DNA from: Armillaria gallica
Taxonomy: Eukaryota > Basidiomycota > Agaricomycetes > Agaricales > Physalacriaceae
Reading direction: 5' to 3'
NCBI GenBank assembly: GCA_037576215.1
Contig: JBANDB010000011.1
Location: 372,001 to 436,000 of the forward strand
Length of the DNA stretch: 64,000 nt
The notes under the pieces are model-generated. The model had not been told where the DNA came from. It worked only from the letters and a program-made list of their open reading frames with translations, and did not search any database. Position numbers and translations under genes: made by a program. The stretch's first letter is position 1. Each line of letters starts with the position of its first letter. Of this stretch, positions 22,624 through 35,273 are shown in pieces.

Positions 22624-23025
22624 CAAGGGGGGTGTGGGAATAAAATCCTGGACAGGGGGTAGGGGGGGAGGGGGGGAGGGGTAGCGACCTTAAACATGAA
22701 ACCTCACTTACTATATATAGGTATTTGAGTGATCTGCTGGGTACCATTTGCATAAAATAATGGCATCTACACTGAGAATTAAGATATTTAGCATCATGCA
22801 TACATTTGTGGTCTGTTTTCTACCTTCCGACAGGCCACGGATAAGCTCGGCTAAGTCCCTGAGAGACTCACGTGGTCAAAATGATGACAATAGCATTACA
22901 AATCATGCCTATTATGGATATATTACTGCCCTATATGGTAGGAGGGGGAGGGAGGGGGGGGTCCCCTTGGCTTTAAACACAAAAATGTACGTCATGTCGG
23001 GGATTTTATTTCCACACCCCCCTTG
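22624..23025. mobile_element. 402-bp hAT-like MITE with G-rich arms
   Basis: The ends are inverted repeats of about 27 bp: CAAGGGGGGTGTGG followed by AATAAAATCC on the left, and its complement on the right with three mismatches. A perfect 8-bp duplication flanks it. There is no coding capacity. Inside are two plus-strand G-run tracts (about 22655-22681 and 22941-22962). The 8-bp duplication and short inverted ends fit a non-autonomous hAT element; the inverted-repeat sequence differs from that of the hAT at 59121, so another transposase would be needed. Confidence 0.75.
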
Positions 23026-23033
23026 AAAGATGT
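23026..23033. repeat. 8-bp target site duplication (right) of MITE
   Basis: AAAGATGT, identical to 22616-22623. Confidence 0.7.
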
Positions 23034-23459
23034 CGTTGCAGCACAGAACGACGTTGGGTAGTCTTGAAATGTTCTACCAAAAGCCGGGTTAAGGATTAAT
23101 GTTACGATCCTTCCCTTGATATATTGCAGTACAAATCAACTGCCATTTGTCGTAGTACACTTCATTTGGTCTGGTCGGCGCCTAAACCGCGATCATGATG
23201 CGACGCGAACGCTTATCACGTGTTGTTGGAAATATTCTTCGGCTTCGGCCGACGTCTAGCTTTGTCCTTGACTCTCACTTGACGTTCACCGTTATCAACG
23301 AATCCGTCTCACAAGACTACGGTATGGACACACTTAACTTACTCGTATGCATGATGAATAACTAGCGACTCCAGAACCACTTCAAGCCCGGTTTTACAAT
23401 TTTTATTTACCGGGTTCGCCTTCCAATTTCACGGTTATCTTTCTGGTACGAGGACAAAC
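23034..23459. other. Upstream region of the F-box gene
   Basis: No gene. It probably holds the promoter and 5' leader of the F-box gene. No clear TATA box was fixed. Confidence 0.4.
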
Positions 23460-25101
23460 ATGGTATGCACATCCTGTGTCATCCTCCATTCCAGCTTTAA
23501 AAACTGTATTTTTCTAGGATACCTGCCCCAAATGCAAATTCGGCGCTATACGCCCGTACACTCCTTCCGTCGATGCCAATGGGTTGTTGCGATCCGGAGT
23601 TTCCCCATTCCACATCTCCCGCGCCTCTCTGTTGAATGATATCGCCAACCTTGAGCAGGAGCTACAAGACATTGAGCCTCTTTTCATACAAATCAGAGAC
23701 CGACGCAATAAGCTCCTTAAGGACCTTGGTGACTGCAAGGCCTTCCTGTCGCCGGTCCGTACATTACCTCCAGAGACGTTGCTACACATATTCGAACTCG
23801 CCTCCTCTTACAATGATCCTCTCGAGGCTCCATGGATGCTTGGTCACGTGTGCTCCTTCTGGCGGAGCCTTTCCCGCTCATGTCCCTCCTTATGGAGAAG
23901 AGTCTACTTTGCCGCCGAATACTGCACCCCCGAATTTCTGGAAGAGTACATCTCGCTGTCCCGGGATCTTCCCATCCAGTTATACGTATTTGAACGGCCT
24001 GATGTTGAAGACGTGATGGCTATTCTCGAGGGTTTAATGATGCATTCAGAACGCTGGTCGACATTGGAGTTACATTTGGCTGGAGAACATATATATGAGC
24101 TACTGAACCTAGCATCATCCCCTGCTGTTCAGTTGACCAAATTGCACATCAGCCTACGCGTCGGTAGCCGTGTCCCAAAACTCAGTCGAGAAGTGATGAG
24201 CAACCTCTTCTCTTCATCGCCTATCCAAGACGCCTATCTCCCAAGGATTTCCTATTCACGTATGCCAATACACCCGATTGAGCTGCGCAAGTTCCATATT
24301 TTTTCCTCCTCCGCCGAGCTCTACTACGTGCTACAACATGCACTGCACCTAACTGATCTCACTGTGACGTGTCAAGGCCTTCGTCCTTCGAGTCTTCCTC
24401 CTACATACTCTGATATGTCCCACGCCGTTGTCCGGAAGTTATCATTCTTCATTTTGGGGGAGATTCAGGAGAGCATAGACAATATCGAGTTCCCTTTCGG
24501 CCATGCCACTCTCCCTGCGCTCCAGCAGTTTGAAATTCTTTTGGATGAACAAATCAGGAGGTTGCTGGGAGAAATTGGAACGCTCGATCATTCCGGCATG
24601 GTCGGCTTCTTACATCGGTCTCAGTGTAATTTGACCACTATCACCTTGGACGTACCCATGGCCGTCGAGACATTCCTTCTCCCCATCCTCACTCAATCCC
24701 CTGCTCTTCAAAAGCTTCACGTCTTTGTCAATGCGTCAGTAGCAAGGGATGTCTTCGAAGTATTGGTTTCTGAGCGGGGGTTGGTCCAGCATTTAAAAGA
24801 ACTGTCCATCGTAGACCTTCCAATCCCCCGAGACCAATGCTGTCTGTTCAAAGAATCGGATACATTGCATAGAATGATCCTTTCGCGATCGGGTAGCGAC
24901 AGGTGTCTAGAGACACTCCGTCTATCATTGACCACCAGACCCTTTGCTGCGAAGTATATACCCCTTCCAGTGGCCCCAGATTCACCGTTTCGTGATTTGT
25001 TTAGGATCCGGGATCAAGGAATGGACATCAAGTTTTTATTCGACGGAATGGATTGTCTCGTTGACGAGAAGGTTCGTGCCGCCTTCTTTGGTTCCCTCTA
25101 A
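23460..25101 (+). CDS. F-box domain protein
   Basis: Exon 1 is only the ATG (23460-23462); a 55-nt intron (23463-23517, gtatgc...tttctag) leads into MDTCPKCKFGAIRPYTPSVD and a frame to TAA at 25101, giving 528 residues. The order is typical of basidiomycete F-box proteins: short CxxC start, a coiled coil (LLNDIANLEQELQDIEPLF), the F-box (SPVRTLPPETLLHIFELA ... VCSFWRSLSRSCPSLWRRV, about residues 80-125), then a leucine-rich C-terminal region of irregular repeats. Such proteins recruit substrates to SCF ubiquitin ligases through Skp1. The frame is intact, with GC-richer coding sequence than its surroundings, so it is probably a functional member of a large expanded family. The substrate is unknown. 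Confidence 0.9.
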
Positions 25102-26920
25102 ATCCACATCCAAGGTGTGGGAGCCTTTCGTAGCCAGGTGACGTCGTGTTTCAATTTTTAATTTCCTTGCTTGCGACATCAAGTAGTGACGTAGACAGTT
25201 ACGAGTCTAGGATAGATGCAGGTAGTCGAATGTCCCCTTCGGTGACTGTGGTGATAAAACAAACCAAGATATCTTGTTGTCTCCGTGAAGGGCTCGCTCA
25301 ATATAACACACGACAAGGCAAACGAAATTGATCGGAAAAGTGACTGTTTCGAGGGGAAGCTCTTATTTTGACTGAGAAGTATACATAGGAATATTTTCGC
25401 ATTGCGACTGCCCCCAGATCCTTAGGAACAGCAACGAAGGGTAGCTCACCGATGATTGTTGTAGCCCTGACACGGACTCAGAGGATCGAGCAAGGAAATC
25501 CTCACAATACTTTAGCGGTAGGATAGACCATCAACGCGGGGCATGCGCGCCGCGGTAAACACCGCGACGGTGACTTTCAGCTCTAATGAAAGAGGAATTT
25601 CTTAGTCGACTTCCATTTGGTGGCCGGATTCTCCTGAATCTCGGGCTCTGGTCCAGAATTACGAACAATGGTCATCGCACGCTCGAAATACGACAACTAT
25701 GTCATTTCTTTTGAGAGCTCATGGGTATTTGTCGTCGATTTTGTCCCATTCTCGCCACTGATTTCTTTGGATTTGTGTAGCGAAGTAGCAAGACCTAGGG
25801 CTGCTATAAACACGGACTGGCAATCATCTCGGACTGGAGCAACAGCCACGATACTGCGACTCATCTGGTGCATGTACATCCCTATTAAATAATCATTTCG
25901 TCCTTTTAAACAATAAACTATAGGCGGCCATGCTCCATATTTGAAATCGTCCTTTATATGGGCAAAGACTACGCTCATAGTCCAGTCCTTCACAGTCCTC
26001 CATGACGAAGAAGGATGGAAGACGAGAATAGAACAACTCGACAGTAGCCATCTAGGAATTTTAAGGAGACAATAGTGGGTCATTAGATTTCTAATGGTAG
26101 AGTGATACCTTTGAGAAGCTTCGATGAATGATTGTGGTAACGGACTAGGAGAATATCTGGATTCACAGATATCTGTAAGATAAGCTCCTCGTTTCTTTCT
26201 ATCAGACTTGCGCCTTACCATCGTTGCTAGAACTTAGACGAGTATATGTCTTGTCCAATTGCTCATGGACAGGATCAGATGGAGTCATAACTGAGCGCAC
26301 GATCATCCAACCGAAGTCTTGCCCGAAGAAAAGATCCTTCAGTCTTTCTTGACTGAGTGCTCGAAGGCTCTGAGATCTACGAAAAGCAAAATCTAAATAC
26401 GTCGCCGATGAAGAGTGAAATATCGAGGGCGGAGCCTCAACGAGCTCGTCAATGTAAGTGGTCTTTCTCTATGATTGATTGCCTTCTGACGGCCTTTCCT
26501 TTAGAGACAGGCCAACGTCAAACAGCTCAAGCTCAAATACAAATACTTTCCAAGCTGCAGAATAAAAGTCCCTTCAATCTTTTTGATAATCAGTGACGCG
26601 GACGCGCGTCTCCCCTCAACGCAGTCCATCCCCAAAGTGGGGAAGTTTTTCAGAATGGAAGAGCTCTTCGAGGATGATGTCAAATCGAAGGTCAGCTCAC
26701 GGAGTTTGAGATGCGACGAGCAGGAGAGAAGCAAAGATTGGAGGAGTCAGGTTGGCGGAAGTTATGGTAAGAATTCAATTATGGTCTGCACAAAGCTGCG
26801 GCTGATCCTCATTTTGTAGCCCCTTTTATCATCTTCGAACGCGCCAAAGAACAGTCGTTTCTCAAATTTATGAGCCTGCGATCCTATTGTTACACACATT
26901 GAATATCACGACACTATGCT
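25102..26920. other. No recognisable gene
   Basis: A 174-codon minus-strand frame (26221-25697) begins MVRRKSDRKKRGAYL but shows no known motif and no exon partners. Plus-strand short frames near 26357-26819 are also unsupported. This may be old, scrambled sequence. Confidence 0.4.
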
Positions 26921-27690
26921 TTAAAAGTTATCCTTGTTCGCTTCTACGAAGCTTCGCAATGACCTCTTCCCGGTAACCTTCTTCGATACCTTGAATATCT
27001 CTTCCTCACCTCCGTTAGCATTCAGGCCATCCAAAGACGAGAGCATCCCAGAGAAATCTTCTGGAAGACCAAAAGAGATATATCTCTGTTTCAACTGCTC
27101 GACAGTAATACGCGTGTGGGTAATCTTTCGGCCAAGAACCTCTGTGAAGATCGCAGCTACCTGCTTCGACAATCAGTTCTGGCGGAATGCACAAAGAGAT
27201 GATGGCACGCACGTCAGCTTAAGTGAGCAACTCCGGGCCCGTAATGATATGGTCCGTGTTGTGGCTCCTCTCATCCGTCAACGCGCTAACCGCCAGATCT
27301 GCAATATCATCTGCAGATATAAACCCGACCTTTCCATCGGCAGATGCGCTTATGATCATGTCTTGATGCTTCGAAGATGCCATGTCAAGAAATTCTCTGA
27401 AATTCCAGTTATCAGGACGTAGTATTGGCTCATCGCATGCTAGTGTCACGTACCAAAGAACCACGAAGGCCTAATGACAGCATAATCTACATTCAGAGAC
27501 AGCAGGTACTCGTGTACCTTCAGTCCCATCAACGGATACCCATCCGTCATCGTTGTTCCAGTAAGGAGGAGGAACCGCTTGACGCCCTTCTGCACGGCCA
27601 GATCAATGAAGGGCTTCATCGGAGGGAACACCTCTGAGGTGGCTGTAGGCGCGACGAGGTAGATCCGGTCGATGTTCGGCAAAATTGTCG
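26921..27690 (-). pseudogene. NmrA/EasG-like NAD(P)-binding oxidoreductase, 5'-truncated
   Basis: Reading on the minus strand from about 27690: RIYLVAPTATSEVFPPMKPF, FIDLAVQKGVKRFLLLTG, VDYAVIRPSWFF, an intron (gtacgt...tttcag), FLDMASSKHQ, GKVGFISADDIADLAV, ALTDERSHNTDHIITGPELL, a second intron, and VAAIFTEVLGRKITH to an ANKDNF end. This is the pattern of NmrA-like short-chain oxidoreductases related to ergot-alkaloid EasG/agroclavine dehydrogenase; the basidiomycete members have unknown substrates. The Rossmann N-terminus (the GxxGxxG nucleotide-binding loop) is missing, because the sequence runs into a HET-gene remnant. A TAA at 27221-27219 replaces a likely Tyr (LLT*AD). Non-functional. 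Confidence 0.8.
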
Positions 27691-27935
27691 CTGACCATGC
27701 ATGCTCAATACATGATGGCCAGTATACGCTCATAGGTGCCCTTCATCCAACGAGCTTCAAGATCAGACCAGTAATCTTCTGGGTTATCAGGAAAATAGAG
27801 GGGCATGAAGGGAATTTAGAAAAGTGTCGGTCTTCAGAATGACGGATTCTTCATAAGCACATAAGCTTAAGATCCTTAATATATACCAGAACACTAAAAC
27901 ATTTCTTCTTTGATGTATGTATTTTCCCTTGACCA
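27681..27935 (+). pseudogene. HET-family gene 3' remnant
   Basis: On the plus strand, GTCGCTGACCATGCAT, then GATGGCCAGTATAC and GGTTATCAGGAAAATAGAGG, then ACATTTCTTCTTTGATGTAT, align with the last about 250 bases of the two HET genes at 32240-32500 and 47465-47720, including the 3' flank. The frame is broken and the rest of the gene is gone. It joins the truncated end of the oppositely oriented NmrA-like remnant, so this is a rearrangement or insertion breakpoint. Confidence 0.7.
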
Positions 27936-28579
27936 AGTCTAATATCCGTGCAGCTCAAGTATAGATAGCGCTTTTTTGATGACCTATTTTTTTTTTGGCC
28001 CATGGTAATCTCCTTCCGACGCCATTTTTCCATAACAAATCCTCGAGCGAGCAATAGAATCAAGTACAAAATTTTAAGTGTAATGCACAAGAGGATTTGT
28101 TTCAAGACATTGCTTATGATAGCCGATGAACAGATCTCCGTCCCGCACTTTCAAAACGAAAGACGCAGTCGTATACTTCGGCGTTTAGATAAAGCTTGGC
28201 TCGTCATCTGGTCCAGCAAGCATTGACCATCCTAGCGATTCCATCAAACTAGGCAGAAATATCAATTGACCCGAGGAGAAATGCCAGAATCAGGCAGTAG
28301 ATCACCATCAACGGAGGCGTGAGGTAGGAATCCCTAGTTTTAACGACAAGGACATTGATGAAGGTAAGGAGAAAGTTGGAATACGTCGTAAACCTCGCCT
28401 CTCTAGCCGTCTCTCCCACTGACGCAAGGAGTCGAGACAGGATAATTCGGCAAACCGCTACTCAGCACTCGCGACGAACCACAGACTTTGTCGACGGACG
28501 TATGAAATCATTATCGACCATATGTCTATGCTGGAAAATTACGAGAATGGCGCTCAAAGCCCAACACAGTCTGGATGGG
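27936..28579. other. No recognisable gene
   Basis: AT-rich, with only short frames on both strands and nothing supported. Confidence 0.35.
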
Positions 28580-29960
28580 AGTCAAGTTCCTTGAATAGGG
28601 ACGATGCAAATAAGATTAACGTACAAGAATGACGTCCTAAATCCTGATAGATTTAAAATATTGACTGTAGCCCTGGTTGCTGGCGACAATGAAGACGCCA
28701 TTATCAGACGCGACATGAAAAAGAAGACATACCTAGCGATTCCATGCAAGGCTGTCAGGCGGGAACGATTGACAAAACAGCAAAGTTTATCTGTGATCCT
28801 GCTTTGCGCGGATATTGCTCCCGCCATCGCTACGAGTATTGTACTCACAAGTGAAGTTAATACAAGGTTCTCGAGATGGTCGTTGACGAGAGTCAAGATA
28901 CAATGCAGAGGAGGGTAGAATCAAACGCACGTGTAACTAGTATTAGCAGCAATTATCACCCTACCGAACCAACTCTTGCCTTCCGTCACTTTGACTTGGA
29001 ACAAGGTACTAGGTCTCGGTCAACGGCGTGAAAGTAATATTCTACTAAAGAACATGCCGGCATCGCAGTATCCTGAACGTCTTCCTACCATGACATGCTA
29101 GAAAGGCGCTCGTTGCTTCGTGATCTTTGTCCTGGTAACGAGGTAGCACTTCGGTGGGATGGACCCGAGGCGGCTGAGTTTACGGTCATCTTCTTAGAGA
29201 ACATGACGGACCCAGGAGATCGAGAGTTTAGATCACAGTCCGGCCTAGATATTGTTCAGTACATCGAAAATAATCGAGGAAGAGTACACATAGTGTTGGT
29301 CAGTACTACCTGATACCTCGACAGTTGAAATTCGAATGAACGTCGGAGACGTGTATCATCCGGCGCCTCCGTGTCCAAATGAGAAAGACGGGAAATGAGC
29401 TAACGTGTGCATAGGTAAGAATAGCGCCTGGAGATAGGGTAAGCGCACGTACTTGGTCTAATTTCGCGTAATCACACTCTGCAGCCATCCGAAGTGAGAA
29501 ACTGATGACACTAGCTAGATAGAGTCCCAAAGTTCCGAGCGAACAAGGATATATGCAAATTCGATTTAGCAGGGAGCCTCGAGCCGGAAAAACTCGGGCG
29601 CAACGCATATACGTGGAGCGGCTTCTGACGTGCATTTAATGGTTTCACGGCTGCATACAATAGTTAGAGAAGGGGATAAAAATGGGCAAACACACACATA
29701 CGATCCGGTCGGTGCAGAAGCACATAGCAGGCCACATACAAACGGTTTTCTGTCGCCGCTGCATTCTCATGGCTGGAATCATCGTCGATGTTGGTGTTGG
29801 TAATGCTGGTTCATCGTCAAGAGGCGCGACGCGGATATCACCCATATTGGATTCCGGATTTCCGGGCCGTGCCACTAGCACGTGGACGCATCACTTCTGT
29901 AAAAGCGACAAGAGTTTCCCTCCGGCCTTCGGGCTCCGGGAATCCCTTTTGGTTTACTGC
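28580..29960. repeat. Repeated segment, unit D
   Basis: A diverged copy of a segment also found at about 34800 (R1), 42000-43000 (A), 50000-51000 (B) and 57000-57960 (C). Anchors here are GACGAGAGTCAAGATACAAT near 28884 and TTCCGGATTTCCGGGCCGTG near 29852. Minus-strand frames (28896-28582; 29635-29306) give hydrophobic peptides such as LVLTSLVSTILVAMAG and LGLYLASVISFSLRM, so the ancestral segment may have coded a multi-exon membrane protein. No complete gene remains. Confidence 0.45.
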
Positions 29961-30678
29961 GAGAACTGATGTTAGAGTGAGGAGGAAATGGCTGTGTAAT
30001 GAAAGCGATGAAGATTAAGTGTTGGAACTCGTGAGGCACATGGAGTAAGTGAGTCAACGCGCCGCGCGTGAAGGTATTCCAATGAAAGACATAAATATAC
30101 TATCATCGTGCTCATGCTCACCCTAAGTCACTGCACATTGATTTTGGCGAGGTCGGTGCTGTGGCGAGACCAAATGCAGATGATGTAACCGGATATGGTT
30201 GAGTGTGGTGCGAGAGAGTATTAATATTATGTGACTGTCGACAGTCGAAAGTCTGTCGAAAGTGTGCTCACCGTCAATGGAGAGGTGGAATGGTGATGAG
30301 AAACAGCATCAAAGTCATTGCGTCACTCAACCGGAAAGAGCGAAAAAGTGGCTATATAAGGTTCGTGGAAAAACGCCCGTTATTTTATAAAGTGTTTGAA
30401 AAGTGTTTGATACGTATTATGAGCCATGCTAGTAATCCTCACCTACTCGACGTCAACCATCATTCCTGCGTCCACTTCGGGTTATGCATCGCTTGCTTCT
30501 TGCTACATCGACAGCACGACTAAGATCTATTGACGCGAGAACCTTGCTACGAATGTACTTCGGCTGTTACTACCGCAATTTGGGTGTCTGGTAGGCGTTT
30601 GTTCTCGTTAATTTTGATGGTTCGCATCCTCATTCTATCATGCCAGATACGTAACTACAAAACAACAGCCGGGAACAC
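29961..30678. other. Upstream region of HET gene 1
   Basis: No gene supported. CCTCATTCTATCATGCC (about 30630) recurs upstream of HET gene 2 (about 45912), so this is shared 5' flank, probably promoter or leader. Confidence 0.4.
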
Positions 30679-32466
30679 ATGCTACAAGAAGAAGTTTATA
30701 CGGACGAGGATGAGGAGGATGAGCTACAGGTAAGCACATAGCAGCATGCCCAGAAACACAAGCAATAACACGGGGTAGATATATAACATTAAGCATTATG
30801 AGGAGCTTCCCGAGGTCACACTCTCCGCCTCGAACGGGACAAGCCACACGAAATCTGGCTATCCAGTGCTGAAGCAACGATCCTTCACTGGAAGAGTATT
30901 ACCATCCGCTGCTGCCGACATTCCCTGCGCCGTGCTAGGCGTCGATAGAATGCTAGACACGCTAAATGCCCCAGTCCGGACTCCTGGCAGTCCCCTATAC
31001 AGGGCGTGCGAGTACCTTGTCGCTGAAAACTACGACCTCGGCACTGCCTATGCTCATCTGCGCCGCTATCCATACAACTTCAACATCGATAGGCACGTCA
31101 CGGCACGTAAATCCGACGAGAAGCGTCGGCAAGATTTGGTCGAGCATAGAAAGATCAAGAACACGCCCCCTCGGCGCGTGTGGGTCATGTATGCAAATCG
31201 GGTGGTGCCATACTGGGTGGTCATCAGATTCCCATGGGCGATGTCGCATGCGTGGGTGGACGAGAAGGATCTCAAGAGAGTGATGACACCCATAAACGGA
31301 TATGAATGGCCCGTGCCGATACCGAAGGATGCCGATCCGATCTCATTGGGATCGAGATGCTGAACCTCGGCGCGGAGTACGCCTGGTTAGATGTTCTGTG
31401 TTTGCGGCAGGAAGGTCGGAGCGAGGATCCACGCTTTATTATCAGTCAAAGGGAGTGGGACCGGAGGGAAGCTCTGCGCCAGGAGGAGTGGAAAGTCGAC
31501 GTACCAACGATCGGATGCGTGTATCCCCTCTCCACCCATGTCGTGTGCTACTTAAACGGGCTGGGTCTGCCGCTTAGTTTCAAAGCGGCCCGTGACTTTG
31601 ACGATGATCGATGTTGGTTTAATCGGGCGTGGACATTAAAAGATATTAGCGATGATATGCTCGTTGCGGGGAAGACCTGCGACGACGATAAGATGGTTGA
31701 TGAAAGGTTCATGACAGAGGACATGCAGCGCAGGATGGATCACCAACTCGTCTCTTTGCATCAGGACCGAGGGCTAACGCCATGCACAGAAGTTTCGGTA
31801 TTTGTCATCCTATCACAAATGCAAAAGCGCAAATCAACAAAACCTGTGGATAAAATCACCGGGCTGGTATGCCTGTTCGACTCTGAGCACATCCCAATAT
31901 ACGACGCGAGTCAGTCCGAGGAGGACGCATGGATGGAACTCGTGAATGTCACGCCCGATTGGATTCGCGCACATTTGTTCTTCCTTTATCCTAGACCCGG
32001 GAACAGAGACAACTCCTGGCGACCGTCATGGCAGCAAGTAATGGAGGAACAACTTCCTAACCTGCAGCGCCCTTTTGAGTTTCCTCCTCCACGGGTCTTT
32101 CGGACGGAGAATGATGGTGACTCATATTCTGGCCCGTGCATTGATAGATGCACGGTGCGGGGATTGGCCGACGCATCAGAGAGTCCCCGTTACGGAGAGC
32201 TATATATCAAAAATCAACAGGTAGAGTATACCTTTAAAATCGTCGCTGACCATGCATACGCAATAGTTGATGGCCAGTATACAGTCATAGGTGCAAAGGA
32301 TCGCTTTGCTACCTCTTGTACGGTAAACATCTGGGTGATTGGGATAACGGAGGAGCCTAAGGAGAAATTTAGGAAAGTGTCGGTGATCAGGATGGCGGAT
32401 CATCAAGAAACAGAGAGGCTTGAGACGCTTCTTGCCTACAGGATAACTAAAACATTTCTTCTTTAA
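30679..32466 (+). pseudogene. HET-domain protein gene 1, frameshifted
   Basis: ATG at 30679, exon 1 of 17 acidic codons (MLQEEVYTDEDEEDELQ), intron 30730-30793, then a frame through LKQRSFTGRVLPSAAADIPC, DEKRRQDLVEHRK, YANRVVPYWV and AMSHAWVDEKDLKRVMT. HET-type blocks follow: YAWLDVLCLRQEG, EWKVDVPTIGCVY, DDRCWFNRAWTL and VDKITGLVCLF. HET proteins trigger cell death on fusion of unlike strains in fungi. Compared with copy 2, one base is lost at about 31335, so PKDAD shifts into a stop at 31363 and the rest continues in another frame from 31306 to 32466. Apart from that single lesion the gene looks complete, so it may be newly disabled or an assembly error. Confidence 0.8.
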
Positions 32467-33599
32467 TGTATTTAATAGGGCTTAGACCAAGTCTCATACC
32501 CGGACAATAGCACGGGAACATTATGTATAATCACCAAGTAACGGGACTTCCTTTCCTATCTCTACTTGAGGGAATATGTCTGAACCAGAAGGAAAAAGTG
32601 AACTGAAGACATGTAGACCCATCAGATCGTTGAGGACAGCTCCCTCTGATCTCTCGAACATGTTTAGGATTCAGGGATGGGTAACCGGCGTTTTCCTGAA
32701 TTACGTTACGGCCAACGCGTATAATATATCATTAAAGGGCAAGCCCCTACACGACATGAAAAAGTCAGAATTGAACCATTTGCATAAAGAAATGAGACAG
32801 ACATGAATAACACATCCAAAGACGCATTCAACCATGGGCCGAGGGCAAGCTTTCGCAAACGAGATCATAGCTCCTTGATTTCATACCTAAACACATTCAG
32901 ATAAGCAATAAATTTTGTTGGAGAAGACAAGATGCATAATCACAGAAGGTACGGATGAGTTTCTACCATCCTTTACAGTAGATCAGGGGCATCACACGAT
33001 ACATTGATTCACTGTAGACAAGGACGCGTCCATTTGAAAGTGTACGGAAACGGGCAACGACGATCGCTGTCATGCCATGTAGGGGCAGTATATCGACAAC
33101 ATGATGTTGACCTGCATGCAAAATATTCCTCCTTACCCAGTCTGACCAATGACCAACAAGATTCCCGAGCGTTACACGCCATCAATGCACCGTAACGTTC
33201 TTAGATTTCGAAGCATCTCCTGTCAACTTCACCTTCTCGCTAACCAGACCCGTCAGAAAAATCAGTACTACATCACACCCATCCCTGACAACACCGTCCA
33301 TCATACTCAAAACCACCGTTGCGCCAGTCACATCAGAGAACATTGGAAGTACTTCGCGGGATCGTCAAACCGACGATAGTGATGATCAGCGATAGCGGGG
33401 ACGTATCTCTGAGTAACATGGACTGAACCTCTGAGGGCGTGCGAGTAGTTGCACCACCAGTTTTCTCATGCATAGTCAGTGAGAAAGTGCGAGTGGGCGC
33501 TGGATCGGATGAAGATACGGCGTACATGCGCGTACGGTTGTCGTTGACAGATGTTGGGTTACTCAGGGGCCGAAGTGAAAGCATTATGTATTAGACGAA
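32467..33599. other. No recognisable gene
   Basis: Short frames only. A 76-codon plus-strand frame at 32576 (MSEPEGKSELKTCRPIRSL) has no motif. Nothing further is supported. Confidence 0.35.
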
Positions 33600-34858
33600 C
33601 GTTGGGGTACGCGACGCCACACGCTGATACCCTTGATGATTGATAAATCCAGAGAAGTCGAAGACGATGGCTTGGCCGTGGATCACGTCCTACTCGTGAA
33701 AGGATTCCCAGGTAAGGTGCGGACGGTTGAGCTTTGGACGGACAACACTTTGAGAGTGGCCATTGCTGGAATGTCGTCGTCGACAGGTGCCGACTGTTCG
33801 ATGGGATACGGCACAGGCATGTTGTATGTTACGTTGGACAGACGTCAAGGTCTAAACGGGGATGAATATTTATCCTGTCATGTAAAAGGGTCGTCAATCG
33901 ATCTTGAAGGAACGTGATCTGCTCCGACGATTTTGTACTTGACTGGTAGCGTAGAGGATATTACCCCTACAGTGAACGACATGGTGGTGGGAGAGGCAGC
34001 TCCAAGAGAGGCAATTGAAGGAACGAAGAGGGTGCGTCTTTCTAACAGTCAGACACGAATGAACCCAAGTCGTCTGCCGTGGAAGTTCGTATCAACGTGG
34101 GAGGAGATTCTGCGTGCGTCGTTGTAGAGGGTTTCTTCATTTGACTCTCTGGTACTCGTCCATCCTTCAGCCAGGAGAGAAAGGCATGAAGGTCAGCCGA
34201 TAGCTCCAGTTACATCATACCACGCTTGCAGGTGATCTCCATTCCTTCGAGGATGAATCCAATGCTCTAGACAGCGTTGATCAAGCTGGCATTTGAGACG
34301 GAGTAGCGATCGCCGCCCACGTAATCGATATCAATCCAAGTCTGGCGGATATCAGGTTGTGCGGAGTTCTTATCAACAGCACCTACTGTGGTCCGATCCT
34401 GGAAGAACCATCAGGATTTGGAAGAAAGAAGAAGAGGACGGTGAACGTACTAGCAAATCTCAGATCTCAGCGCTCAGCCTTGAAGCTGAGGATTATGAAT
34501 CCCACAACTTTTGCTCATCATGGGGTGTACCATCTGCCAGATCGGATCTGTCACAGAGTTGTCAGAGGCGACGAGCCAAGGATCGAAAGCAGACATACAT
34601 CACGATTACATGCAAGACTTCGTCGGTTGAAAAGGACCAGCAAGACGGCAATGAATCGCAATGTCTTTGCCCCTACTTTTTCCCAGACACTGGGTTTTTG
34701 CCGTCCGCAAAGACAAGCATCGGAGTCAATTTTGCTGAGGACACTACCGGCCCGAGTTGGTGCCAATGCTCAGGAAGAACGCCACATGGACTATCAGATG
34801 CTCTCATTTGCTGAAAACAGCTCAGGAGCACTGGCTGAAGGCTAATGATGAGAGCCAG

Positions 34859-34868
34859 GATACAGAGC
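34859..34868. repeat. 10-bp target site duplication (left)
   Basis: GATACAGAGC, repeated at 35274-35283 on the other side of the MITE. Confidence 0.7.
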
Positions 34869-35273
34869 AAGGGGGTTGCAAAAACCTAAAAAATCAGATC
34901 GGGTCAAAAATATTTTTAAGGCCTGCTCGAGCCGACCGACCGACCAGCGTGGGAATAACATACCAAGAACAGGTGCTGAGTCATCCTATCCTGTCATTTG
35001 GGGACTTCACAGCCACCGGCAATCTCTCAAATCCCGGACCCGAAGCTACCCCATCTTGCATCCGACTTACCCCAGACGTCTTGAGAGGTGCACTGAGTCT
35101 CCTACAGGTCACACATGATCAGACAGGCATTTGTTCACCGGAAATAACACATATATAGCAGCCAGGATAACCCTATTCCTCTATACAGAGGGGGGCGAAA
35201 AAAATTTTAGCGCCTCCTGGGACCGACCGGCCGACCAACCCGATGTGCCGGCATGTCGGGCCGCAACCACCTT
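34869..35273. mobile_element. 405-bp Mutator-like MITE
   Basis: Inverted ends AAGGGGGTTGC and GCAACCACCTT (one mismatch) are flanked by a perfect 10-bp duplication, GATACAGAGC. The related segments at 42090-42140 and 57000-57045 read straight across this point and act as empty sites. Inside, two similar stretches of about 45 bases containing CCGACCGACC-type repeats (about 34909-34950 and 35195-35240) lie in the same orientation. There is no coding capacity. A 9-10 bp duplication suggests the Mutator group, by length only. Confidence 0.75.

Noticed and set aside
25697..26221. 174-codon minus-strand frame as a gene
   Set aside because: Length is notable, but there is no recognisable domain and no splice or homology support that I can see.
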